10,049 bases of DNA from JBECKS01 sp040235395 (GCA_040235395.1 JBECKS010000214.1:1-10049); one strand, 5' to 3'. Shown: positions 1 through 6,843, counted from the stretch's first letter. Notes: generated by a model not told the origin, from the sequence alone. Numbers and translations are program-made.

Positions 1-2717
1 TCATCCATGTCACTTAGCTTGATAACCGTTGATGGCAAGCCATTAATGGCTCGATCCTTAATCACAAACAGCATGTTCTGCACTGTTGATTCGAAGGGCT
101 TTTCACGATCACCGCTACCTAAAACAATCGCATCATATTTGCCCACAGAATCTTCCAGATACACAACATCCGGTGCGTAGAAGAATTTGCGTCGATTAAC
201 GTTGGCGGCACCTGAGCCATCAACTCCCAGATTAGCAATCTCACTCAAGGTTGAATTTTTTAAATCATCGGGCGCTAAATCCACACGCCAGACATGCCCG
301 CCCGTATCACCCACATAAGCACGATCACTGTAACCATCATCATCACGGTCGATTAAAGTGATATCAGAAGGAATCGGGTACTTCATGTCCGAATCATAAG
401 TTTTATCCAGCTTGAGCAAGAGTGCGCCTGTTCGAAGATTCACGATATAAATGGCATTACCTTCATTGGCTGGATAGGTTGGGTTAGCTCTATCTTCGTC
501 TTCACTGTAACCACCACCAAACATCAACACGGGATCAGTCAGGCTTGAACCGTTAGCTAATGGTGCCTTGGCATAGAAAGGCAGCGGTGATGACCAGGTT
601 TGCCCCAAGCCTGGCAACTTGCTGGCATCCAGTCTCCAAAGAAATTTAGGCGGTGTTTTCGCAGCAGGGAAACCAGAGGTGAAAGGGTCGAATATTTCCA
701 GCGCGTAAATGAAATTCCCACCACGTCTTGCGGTGGCAAAAATAAAGTGACGCCTCGTACCGCCATCATCAAAGGTGGCCGTGGTCATGGGTCCGTCAAA
801 ACCATAGGTTTTGATGCCCGTGGTGCTATTATCACGCAGCGGCTTCATGGTGTCGTAAAACTCTGGAGGAACAAAAGCCCACAGTTCCTCACCTGCGCCA
901 TTGGCATTACCACCCTGAACAGCGCGCAATACACCATCATTAGAGGAATAATAAATCACCACCTTGTCATCAGCGCTGGAATCAGAAGAACTGGTGGCAA
1001 AGTTAATCACTGCTGGCTGCGAATGGATTACGTCACCATGAATAGATGCCCTAACATCGGTGTAGAGACCATCGGCGTTTTCATCCATCTGGTTGTCGGC
1101 ACCACGGAACCAGTCAATCAGTGCCTTCGCCTCGTCAGAATCCACTGGAGGATCATAATCACCAACAGGCGGGGCTGGTAAAGCAACCAGATCCGAGATC
1201 AAATCAGAGTTTGAGGTATCAAAATCCTTCAGGTCTGAGCCATTGGAATTTGCTTCACTATCCCTGATGGTGAGCATCTTTCTTGTGGCCTGGCTTGATG
1301 CATAGGCTTCACGAATGTGCTGAGCAACACCACCTTTTTCAACTAAAGGTCCGTCAGGATTATCTGAACCTGATTCCGGATTACCCCGAGGGTCAAAATC
1401 CCAGAAAGTGGAGTCTTCTGTCCAAATACTTTGAACACTATCTTTAACGAAACCAGTGATATTGCTATGCACCTGATCGCCATTGGCATCTGCCAAAAAC
1501 ACTTCCTTGGTGGTGCCATCAAAGGCAAGCTTGTAGTGCTTCAGGTTACCGCTCCATTGAGGCAAATTGTTTTCGTTGGGGCGGAACACACCCATGTATA
1601 CCTGGTTGGCATGGGTGCCCCGGACGTTAACACTCACCGGCAAGGTTACTGAAGCGAACACACTATCTACCGCTAGAATCTCGTCAAAGATGCTTGCCAA
1701 AGCCAAAGCAACCTCGTCAGCATTTGTTGCCAGAAAAAACGCACCCTTGCCCTGATTAGCTGTACTTTGCATTAACTCAACAAGCGGCTTATCAGGATTT
1801 GTAATAAACGTTTCTCCCGTTTCCTTATCCACCCCTAATTCAATTACCGCCATTGTATAAGTGATTACCGACTGCTTTCCGTCAAGCGGGCTCACATCTG
1901 TTCTTGATAAATACCGGGCGAATTCATCTGCTGTGTTTACCTCTGCCGAGGTAGAAGGCAACGGTATAGAAGTAGAGTCACCGCCTATGTTAGCTAACAA
2001 CTGTTCTGATTCAGCGCTGTTTTTAGCTGGTGGCGGCCCGTTACCTAATAAAATTACAAAGAACTTAGAGCAGGTGTCTGTAATATGGCTATCATAGGTG
2101 CTATCTAATGCACTAGAAAAAGCACCATCGCCAGGCAACAAGGTTCCTATCGTCAAGTTCCCGGTATAGTCTCTGTTACTATTAAGATCACCATGATAAG
2201 CCTCTTGACCAAAGGCATTTCTTGAAACAGGAGCTGCGCCTGATGGGCCACCCCCAAAATATTTAAAGGCTTCGAACATGGCTTCACCCCAAATCGTGCC
2301 GCCACTTGTTTTGTTAATAGGGTCGTTGGGGTCAACCGCAATCAAATCAAGTAAATCGATAAAAGCCTGTTTATTGGTAGCGTTCATGGGTCTAAAACCA
2401 TAACGCACGTAGGCACCATTTGGTTTATCGTTAGTATCACCAAAAACCATCAAACCCAAATTAATGCTGTCATCAATCTTGGGTGACTGTAATAGTTTAA
2501 TTAAAGCCTGCCTTTCCGCTTCAAATCTGCTTGCTGCACCACCTATTGGATCATTCCAGTTCGCTGTGTTATCCAGAATAATCAAAACATTCGGGTTTGG
2601 GCTGCTGGCATCAGGATCGCCCAAAAAGATATCAATATCTGCAGCCTGAACATTAAGTGATAACAATAAGGCCCCAAGGGACAAAATCAGTTTTTTATAT
2701 GTATGTTTGATAAACAT
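1..2717 (-). CDS. pilY1: PilY1 type IV pilus tip adhesin/assembly protein (C-terminus beyond window)
   Basis: PilY1/PilC-family protein, secreted to the tip of the type IV pilus; in relatives it promotes pilus extension and adhesion and modulates retraction. The frame stays open for 905 codons to the left edge, so the C-terminus is missing. Residues 1-25 are a Sec signal peptide (KKLILSLGALLLSL, cleavage after VQA). Residues ~43-345 form a von Willebrand A-like domain starting at NVLIILDNTANW (D49). Residues ~575 onward are the PilY1 beta-propeller, with YYSSNDGVL (N593-D594), ELWAFVPPE (W613) and an EF-hand-like calcium loop DRDDDGYSD (D790-D798) followed by YVGDTGGHVWRVDL. P. aeruginosa PilY1 has about 1160 residues, so roughly 150-250 may be missing. 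The start has GAGG eight bases upstream, 22 bases after pilX; it is last in the visible operon. Oddities: the VWA metal site is non-canonical (T51, and GNG at 225-227 instead of TDG), and RGAD occupies the usual RGD position. Confidence 0.95.
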   Translation of the reverse strand, partial: MFIKHTYKKLILSLGALLLSLNVQAADIDIFLGDPDASSPNPNVLIILDNTANWNDPIGGAASRFEAERQALIKLLQSPKIDDSINLGLMVFGDTNDKPNGAYVRYGFRPMNATNKQAFIDLLDLIAVDPNDPINKTSGGTIWGEAMFEAFKYFGGGPSGAAPVSRNAFGQEAYHGDLNSNRDYTGNLTIGTLLPGDGAFSSALDSTYDSHITDTCSKFFVILLGNGPPPAKNSAESEQLLANIGGDSTSIPLPSTSAEVNTADEFARYLSRTDVSPLDGKQSVITYTMAVIELGVDKETGETFITNPDKPLVELMQSTANQGKGAFFLATNADEVALALASIFDEILAVDSVFASVTLPVSVNVRGTHANQVYMGVFRPNENNLPQWSGNLKHYKLAFDGTTKEVFLADANGDQVHSNITGFVKDSVQSIWTEDSTFWDFDPRGNPESGSDNPDGPLVEKGGVAQHIREAYASSQATRKMLTIRDSEANSNGSDLKDFDTSNSDLISDLVALPAPPVGDYDPPVDSDEAKALIDWFRGADNQMDENADGLYTDVRASIHGDVIHSQPAVINFATSSSDSSADDKVVIYYSSNDGVLRAVQGGNANGAGEELWAFVPPEFYDTMKPLRDNSTTGIKTYGFDGPMTTATFDDGGTRRHFIFATARRGGNFIYALEIFDPFTSGFPAAKTPPKFLWRLDASKLPGLGQTWSSPLPFYAKAPLANGSSLTDPVLMFGGGYSEDEDRANPTYPANEGNAIYIVNLRTGALLLKLDKTYDSDMKYPIPSDITLIDRDDDGYSDRAYVGDTGGHVWRVDLAPDDLKNSTLSEIANLGVDGSGAANVNRRKFFYAPDVVYLEDSVGKYDAIVLGSGDREKPFESTVQNMLFVIKDRAINGLPSTVIKLSDMD

Positions 2718-2739
2718 AAGGTTTACCTCGAAATTAAAA

Positions 2740-3207
2740 TTAGCAGCCACTGGCTAGCATTCTCACTTTTATACCTTGAATCGCACCGGCACTTAAATTA
2801 CTGGAGTCCTTAGCGGTGGCAGTAATGCGCCAGATGGTATCAATTGGCGTTAAACCCTGCATGGGATCGTCAAGGTCGCCGCCAACAGTTGCCGCAAAGT
2901 TTGCGCCGTAGCCGCTAGCCCTGAATGAAAACATGCATTGCTTTGTCATTTTTATAAGCTGCCCGTTGATGGTTATATCCTGTGTCGCAATCACAAAATC
3001 TTCTTGCACACTAATCATCTGTTCAATGGCTTGTTGAATTTCAAAACGAAGATCTTCTCGTTTGCCTTCGTTAGAAATGATTTTCAAATTAAGATTGCCT
3101 GTCTTAATCGACGCAACAGCAATCAAGCTTAAACCAATCAAAAACATCAAACTGATAATCAGCACAGAGCCTTTCTGTTTTTGTTGCCTGAAGAAATTAT
3201 GTTTCAT
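2740..3207 (-). CDS. pilX: PilX minor pilin
   Basis: Minor pilin of 155 residues, a component of the pilus-tip priming complex. It has a class III leader ending QKQKG (G13) followed by a hydrophobic N-terminal helix starting SVLIISLMFLIGL, where PilD would cleave between G13 and S14. Position +5 of the mature protein is Ile, not the Glu found in most pilins. The PilX/GspK branch generally lacks this Glu, which fits a tip-capping subunit that needs no partner above it. The globular part has a PilX-like C-terminal strand pattern (IDTIWRITATAKDSS, then IKVRMLASGC). Only two cysteines are visible after the leader (C91 and the terminal C155), so they may form a disulfide. GGGAG lies eight bases before the ATG. 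The gene sits 36 bases after pilW and 22 bases before pilY1, the standard order. The function is inferred from family and context; the leader, helix and order are seen directly. Confidence 0.9.
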   Translation of the reverse strand: MKHNFFRQQKQKGSVLIISLMFLIGLSLIAVASIKTGNLNLKIISNEGKREDLRFEIQQAIEQMISVQEDFVIATQDITINGQLIKMTKQCMFSFRASGYGANFAATVGGDLDDPMQGLTPIDTIWRITATAKDSSNLSAGAIQGIKVRMLASGC

Positions 3208-3243
3208 AATTTTTACTCCCAGAAAGTAAATAGTTTTTTGTGG

Positions 3244-4371
3244 CTAGTTACTTCCTGCTCGCCTCATGGATAAATTGACAATTCGATAATTACCGTTAAG
3301 CACGTTTCGTGGATAAATATCGTTAAAGGGTCCAACCACTTTATCAAGCAAGGTGTATGTATTAGTGTCAACAAAACCGCTATTGACGTTATCGCGCATC
3401 AACACAGCAACCTGAACACTCACAACATCTTTAAATTCATCGGCTGTTGGATTTGCTTTGTAAAGATTCGCACCACCACTGCCTAAGGATTCTGCCGCAC
3501 TGGTATCAATGCCGTATTGAATCTGCATGTCTTCAACGCCTTCAGCTAGCACTTGTGTCTCCAGTTGTAAGACACCGTTCACTGATCGCAATTCCAGCTT
3601 TTTTAAACTGGGTAATGGCTCACCACCATCATCATCGGTGCCCGTACATACGCCTGTACCATCTGCTGAAATGGTGCACGGCGATACAAAGAAAACTTCC
3701 AATACATATTTTCGAATTTCTGCGCCAAGACGAACGCCAAGCTCAGGATCATCACCCGGATCATCAATATTTCTTTTCACTTTGACAGTTGTTGCATTTC
3801 CAGCAGGTGTTGTGCCTTCCTGTGCAACGGAATTGTCAGCATTTAGCTTGGGTGGAACATAACTGGATGCACCAATCTCTATCAAGGTGCTGGCTGGGTT
3901 TGTTTGTATATACACATCGCCTGGAATAATCGGGTTTGACCCTGCTGCATCGGTGATGGGCAAACTGCTCGCTCTTCTCAGGATAAGAATATCTGTCCCC
4001 GGAACAAAATTGTTATTGGCGATACAGCTCAAGGGCGAAGAGCCTGGTGAGTTGAATCCAAATACTGGCTGATAAATACCGTTCAGGTAGTTGGTAATGG
4101 TAAGTACACAGGGGTCTATATAGGTAGTTCTAGGATCTGGATCAATCAGCTCGCCCCAGTAACCTGCCCCCTGAATTTCGCGGCGCAACAGGCTGCCAAT
4201 ATACTGCGATGTGCTTGATCGCGTGGTTTCCTCTGCTATGCGCTCATAATTATTTTTTGACTGAACATAGATTGAGGTGATGCCCATGGTTAACACAAGA
4301 CCAAGTGATAGACCTATCATCAGCTCTATCAGGGAGTAACCTTTGCTTCTGTTAAGTGCTTCTTGTCTCAT
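3244..4371 (-). CDS. pilW: PilW minor pilin
   Basis: Minor pilin of 375 residues, the large GspJ-like member of the tip priming complex. The leader MRQEALNRSKG is cut after G11, and the mature N-terminus YSLIELMIGLSLGLVL has the essential Glu at +5 (E16). Tyr replaces the usual Phe at +1, which the N-methyltransferase activity of PilD tolerates in relatives. PilW signatures are present: LLRREIQGAGYWGEL (~62-75), LAEGVEDMQIQYGIDT (~275-290) and the C-terminal RNVLNGNYRIVNLSMRR. The protein is long for the family. The extra length includes acidic loops at ~203-210 (DDPGDDPE) and ~245-252 (TDDDGGEP), whose role is unknown. The start lies 27 bases after the pilV stop. No strong ribosome-binding site is visible (only GGTAG), so translation may depend on coupling to pilV. 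It lies between pilV and pilX in the canonical order. Confidence 0.93.
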   Translation of the reverse strand: MRQEALNRSKGYSLIELMIGLSLGLVLTMGITSIYVQSKNNYERIAEETTRSSTSQYIGSLLRREIQGAGYWGELIDPDPRTTYIDPCVLTITNYLNGIYQPVFGFNSPGSSPLSCIANNNFVPGTDILILRRASSLPITDAAGSNPIIPGDVYIQTNPASTLIEIGASSYVPPKLNADNSVAQEGTTPAGNATTVKVKRNIDDPGDDPELGVRLGAEIRKYVLEVFFVSPCTISADGTGVCTGTDDDGGEPLPSLKKLELRSVNGVLQLETQVLAEGVEDMQIQYGIDTSAAESLGSGGANLYKANPTADEFKDVVSVQVAVLMRDNVNSGFVDTNTYTLLDKVVGPFNDIYPRNVLNGNYRIVNLSMRRAGSN

Positions 4372-4398
4372 AAGTTAGCGCTACCAAAAAATACGGTT

Positions 4399-5007
4399 TT
4401 ACTTCAAGTCTGCAAACTGAATCGTCGTGGTAATCACTCTTCTTCTGTCTTCGTTACCATAGGTGCCCTGCGCACAGGGTTTACTCGCATTTGCAGGAAT
4501 ATTAATGGGCTCTGGGCTTTCCCATGCAACCGAGATGGTATAGGTATCCGGGTTTGTGCTTTCATCGATCTCAATACAACCTCTGCCTCTTTTAATCCCC
4601 CCTATTGCGGTGCCTGAAGCACTGTCTACCGAGCCCTCGCTTAGCAGGGTATGCCAGGCAAGGATGTCATTATCGGCAATTAATTGTGTTTCGGGGTCGG
4701 CAAAACCCCCGCAGGCACCAGGGAGCGTGCCACCTGAGCCCACATAAGGTGCTGATCCAGCTGTAAATGCATAACAGCGTGCAGCCTGTCGATTTTGCTG
4801 CATACGCTCAATAATATAATTCAAGGCGCCTTGAGCTTCAGCGCGCCTGCTGGCTTCCATGCTGTTTCTCTGCATGAAGGCCTGTGAACCGATATGCCCA
4901 ACAAACACGACGGTGACAAAAAACAGGGCCACTACCACCTCAATCATGATGGCGCCTTTCTGATTTTTTAAATGTTGTTGTTGAGGCAGTTTCATGTGTT
5001 TAACCAT
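4399..5007 (-). CDS. pilV: PilV minor pilin
   Basis: Minor pilin of 202 residues from the chosen start, the GspI-like member of the tip priming complex. The leader ends LKNQKG (G18); the mature N-terminus is AIMIEVVVALFFVTVVFVG with Glu at +5 (E23). The helix continues into RRAEAQGALNYIIERMQQNR, the usual PilV pattern of a helix that ends by selecting short reading units, and the C-terminus RRRVITTTIQFADLK is typical of the family. Cysteines at 79, 99, 144 and 178 could make two disulfides. A longer open frame extends upstream to 5097 inside fimT, but nothing in that extension looks like a leader, so it is discarded. ATG at 5007 overlaps the fimT stop by eight bases; ATG at 4995 (MKLPQQQ) is an equally good start that leaves a four-base gap. 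Neither has a strong Shine-Dalgarno sequence, which points to translational coupling with fimT. Confidence 0.92.
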   Translation of the reverse strand: MVKHMKLPQQQHLKNQKGAIMIEVVVALFFVTVVFVGHIGSQAFMQRNSMEASRRAEAQGALNYIIERMQQNRQAARCYAFTAGSAPYVGSGGTLPGACGGFADPETQLIADNDILAWHTLLSEGSVDSASGTAIGGIKRGRGCIEIDESTNPDTYTISVAWESPEPINIPANASKPCAQGTYGNEDRRRVITTTIQFADLK

Positions 5008-5509
5008 TTGCGCAGTTACCATCATCATTTTTATCTGCCATGGCTCGGGCTGTTCCCATGGAGTTAACAAAAACGCAATGTTTGGGCTCTTCACCATCGG
5101 GTTTTGTTAATTCGAAATTCTTTAGCGTACCCGTGATAACCGCTCTGCCATTGGGATAAAAATCGATAAAGGAAGGCCCTGTCAGGAAAATACCATTGCT
5201 AAACTCAAAATAACCACCACTCTTCACGATTTGGTTGCCCAAGGTATCGGTACTGTAGACATAGGTATAAACAGAATTGGGATAACGATATAGCCGAACC
5301 CTGTCATTGCCCTTGATGGCTTCACTTCTGGCCTTGAGAATCTCCATGGTTAATTCAGACGCCGCAGCTTGAAGCTGATTCCGTTCAATCATGCGCGAAA
5401 ACGAAGGCCCACCCACTGCCATGATCATGGAGAAAATGACAATCACCACCATGAGCTCAAGCAGCGTGAAGCCTTTTTGCCAGTTCTGTAAGAGGTTTGT
5501 ATTTCGCAT
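5000..5509 (-). CDS. fimT: FimT/FimU (GspH-like) minor pilin
   Basis: GspH/FimT-family minor pilin of 169 residues. The leader MRNTNLLQNWQKG is cut after G13, giving FTLLELMVVIVIFSMIMAV with Glu at +5 (E18). The family body is recognisable: LQAAASELTMEILKARSEAI (~46-65), a beta-rich middle, DFYPNGRAVITGT (~116-128, the FxPxGR motif of GspH/FimT) and a C-terminal strand CVFVNSMGTARA. C145 and C166 are the only cysteines and may pair. In other bacteria FimU primes pilus assembly, while FimT binds DNA during natural transformation through a C-terminal GRxR motif; here the equivalent is GTAR (152-155), so the DNA-binding role is uncertain. The open frame runs further upstream (to 5686) through pilE, but that part has no leader. 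ATG 5521 (MVWFMRN) is an alternative start. Ten or 22 bases separate it from pilE; its stop overlaps the longer pilV start. Confidence 0.9.
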   Translation of the reverse strand: MRNTNLLQNWQKGFTLLELMVVIVIFSMIMAVGGPSFSRMIERNQLQAAASELTMEILKARSEAIKGNDRVRLYRYPNSVYTYVYSTDTLGNQIVKSGGYFEFSNGIFLTGPSFIDFYPNGRAVITGTLKNFELTKPDGEEPKHCVFVNSMGTARAMADKNDDGNCANG

Positions 5510-5531
5510 AAACCAGACCATTAACAACCCG

Positions 5532-5954
5532 TTACTCAGCCCATTTCTCTTGAGGGGATTTATTGCCAAAGGTGTAAACGAGCAAATAATGGTTGGCTTC
5601 TGTTGCGTTATAAACCTGGGAGCCCGGCTTTTCAATAAAATAGACATAAGCGTAGTCACCATAATAGCCACCAGAAGCGTAACCATAAGAATAAGTGTAA
5701 TAATTATCTGTTACCGACTTCGGCAAAGTCATGTTTAGTTGGGCAATATTGGTAGCATAGGCGCCCGTTGCCATCATGTACTGTTCTTGCCTGGCTATGG
5801 TTTCCATCATGGTTCGTTTCGCATCGGCCGTGATTCCCCGCCTTATCTGAGATTGGTAGCTTATGGTGCCTACCGTTGCCAACATACCAATAATAGAGAG
5901 CGTAATCATGAGCTCTATCAGTGAAAAACCCTGTTGCCTTGAAAATCTGTTCAT
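5532..5954 (-). CDS. pilE: PilE-like minor pilin with Tyr-rich globular domain
   Basis: Type IV pilin of 140 residues, closest by eye to the PilE/ComP minor pilin group. The leader MNRFSRQQG is cut after G9, and the mature N-terminus is FSLIELMITLSIIGMLATV with Glu at +5 (E14). The stretch TIARQEQYMMATGAYATNIAQL (split: helix end at ~52-66, loop at ~67-73) matches the ARQERYY...Y...L pattern of P. aeruginosa PilE. In that family PilE connects the tip complex to the major pilin. Two oddities are seen. Residues 84-106 contain ten tyrosines plus several glycines, and there is no cysteine at all, although PilE proteins normally carry a C-terminal disulfide pair; here the C-terminus reads TFGNKSPQEKWAE. 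The start is set by AAAGGG six bases upstream; the in-frame ATGs at 5978 and 5969 lack this site. It is the first gene of the lower operon, after a 294-base spacer. A major pilin is less likely, given the operon and the missing disulfide. Confidence 0.87.
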   Translation of the reverse strand: MNRFSRQQGFSLIELMITLSIIGMLATVGTISYQSQIRRGITADAKRTMMETIARQEQYMMATGAYATNIAQLNMTLPKSVTDNYYTYSYGYASGGYYGDYAYVYFIEKPGSQVYNATEANHYLLVYTFGNKSPQEKWAE

Positions 5955-5960
5955 ATTTAG

Positions 5961-5966
5961 CCCTTT
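5961..5966 (-). promoter_or_regulatory. Ribosome-binding site deciding the pilE start
   Basis: AAAGGG followed by a six-base spacer and ATG at 5954. It selects this ATG over the upstream in-frame ATGs at 5978 and 5969, and gives a normal nine-residue leader. Confidence 0.7.
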
Positions 5967-6116
5967 CATCATGCGCATTCCTGTACCACCTTTTTCCTGT
6001 TGAGATTAATCCTGCCTTCATCCTAAGCGGGGGCGGCCCTATTTGCTGTTTTCTATTTCTATGTTGAGCAACCTGCCTGCTCGTACGCTAGAGGCAGCTA
6101 CCCACACTTACTACGT

Positions 6117-6122
6117 ATAATA
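6117..6122 (-). promoter_or_regulatory. Candidate -10 box upstream of pilE
   Basis: TATTAT on the minus strand lies in the spacer ahead of pilE. At a 17-base spacing the -35 position reads TTAAGT, only three of six matches to TTGACA, so it would need an activator. The predicted start near 6110 would give a 5' leader of about 155 bases. This is a weak call based on position and pattern only. Confidence 0.3.
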
Positions 6123-6132
6123 CAGGCATGAT

Positions 6133-6154
6133 AAATGTGACTTAACTCACTTTA
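6133..6154. promoter_or_regulatory. CRP/Vfr-type binding palindrome upstream of the pilE operon
   Basis: On the plus strand this reads AAATGTGA, then CTTAAC, then TCACTTTA. It matches the CRP half-site consensus (TGTGA-N6-TCACA) at nine of ten core bases, with a perfect AAATGTGA left flank. CRP-family proteins such as Vfr control type IV pili in several gammaproteobacteria. If the TATTAT at 6117-6122 is the -10, the palindrome is centred near -33.5, overlapping the -35. That favours repression or an alternative start over a textbook class II activator position (-41.5). The motif is seen directly; the binding protein is inferred. Confidence 0.5.
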
Positions 6155-6199
6155 TCGCCCTGATATGCGCCTTTATCTTGATTGGTATCACTTGACCTC

Positions 6200-6222
6200 A
6201 AAAGCAGACCTTGCATCTGCTT
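6200..6222 (-). terminator. Weak intrinsic terminator-like hairpin after the PilX-like gene
   Basis: Read on the minus strand, AAGCAGA, a seven-base loop (TGCAAGG) and TCTGCTT form a perfect 7-bp stem whose 3' arm runs into a TTTT stretch. It starts 27 bases after the stop of the upstream PilX-like gene. The stem has only three G/C pairs and the T tract is short, so termination would probably be partial. It is the best candidate for a boundary between the two minor-pilin sets. Confidence 0.35.
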
Positions 6223-6248
6223 GCACACTTGAATTAGCCCAAGGCTAC

Positions 6249-6827
6249 TTACTCACTCCAGGCGATTCTTTTTGACCTGGATTCAAGCTTGAGAGTCTCA
6301 AGCTTCGCTTTTGACTCTTCAGGAACTAGCTGTAGCCAAGCCTGCATGGCATGGCCATGGTTGGCGTTATGCCATACGCTTATCCTTATAATAGTGGTGA
6401 TAATTTCCTGAACTTCCCCAGATTCCGGGTCAAGAAACTGCTCATGCCTGAAGCCCAGAAACTCCTGAAGGTATTCGAGCTCGTTCTCCTTCTGTATCGC
6501 TTGTATTGCTGCCTGGTGTTGCTGCCAAAGCTGCTCATGACTTTGGCTGAAACCCTGATTCGCATTATCAACAATCTGCATGGTTGAGAAAAAGTCAGCC
6601 ATCCCGTCAAGGGTAAAGTTCGTCTGAAGAAGACTATCTTCAAGGCTTAATAGGCGGTCTTCCATCAAATAGAAGTTTTGGTAGGCGCGGATTTGATCGC
6701 CATCATTCAGGGTAAAAAAACGAATATTTTCCAGGCTAGTAAAACAAGCCAGAGACACGATTAACAGGAAAATCATACCTGTGACCAAGACCAGGCCCTT
6801 TTGTTTGTAAATGGCTGTCTGTTTCAC
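6249..6827 (-). CDS. PilX/GspK-like minor pilin of second set (GTG start)
   Basis: Divergent pilin-like protein of 192 residues. The short leader VKQTAIYKQKG (G11) precedes a hydrophobic helix LVLVTGMIFLLIVSLACF. Mature position +5 is Thr (T16), not Glu, the hallmark of the PilX/GspK tip-capping class; position in the operon after a PilW-like gene supports that class. Only the N-terminal helix matches the family clearly; the globular part (residues ~30-192) is not recognised. It is rich in Gln, Glu and His at ~95-125 (EQLWQQHQAAIQAIQKENE), probably helical, and has one cysteine (C28, within the membrane helix). No ATG lies between the upstream gene and the leader; the in-frame ATG at 6935 would add 36 unlikely residues overlapping the PilW-like gene. 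A GTG at 6827 with GAGGGGG seven bases upstream is therefore the start, 16 bases after the preceding stop. Family assignment is moderately sure. Confidence 0.75.
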   Translation of the reverse strand: MKQTAIYKQKGLVLVTGMIFLLIVSLACFTSLENIRFFTLNDGDQIRAYQNFYLMEDRLLSLEDSLLQTNFTLDGMADFFSTMQIVDNANQGFSQSHEQLWQQHQAAIQAIQKENELEYLQEFLGFRHEQFLDPESGEVQEIITTIIRISVWHNANHGHAMQAWLQLVPEESKAKLETLKLESRSKRIAWSE

Positions 6828-6834
6828 CTTGAAA

Positions 6835-6841
6835 CCCCCTC
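6835..6841 (-). promoter_or_regulatory. Strong ribosome-binding site for the GTG-started PilX-like gene
   Basis: GAGGGGG, then a seven-base spacer (TTTCAAG) and GTG at 6827. The strong site immediately after the upstream TGA is the main argument for the GTG start. Confidence 0.7.
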
Positions 6842-6843
6842 TC

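Noticed and set aside
600..1181. 193-codon open frame on the plus strand
   Set aside because: It is antisense to the PilY1 propeller, has no recognisable domain or ribosome-binding site, and the minus-strand frame there carries clear PilY1 motifs.
3447..3862. Plus-strand open frames of 111-112 codons with a His-rich stretch
   Set aside because: They are antisense to pilW; the His run is the complement of the Asp codons in the acidic pilW loop.
5687..5978. Longer N-termini for pilE, fimT and pilV from upstream in-frame starts
   Set aside because: The extensions place the prepilin cleavage site far from the N-terminus (for fimT and pilV) or lack a ribosome-binding site (for pilE), unlike class III leaders.
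5704..6021. 105-codon minus-strand frame starting in the spacer
   Set aside because: It overlaps pilE out of frame and has no leader, domain or ribosome-binding site.
6062..6105. Stem CTGCCT/AGGCAG and alternative GAGCA/TGCTC in the pilE leader
   Set aside because: The stems are short with large loops and mutually exclusive. No riboswitch class is recognised and no T tract follows.
6116..6121. Perfect TATAAT on the plus strand in the spacer
   Set aside because: There is no plus-strand gene downstream and no -35 at a suitable distance. It is the complement of the TATTAT region.
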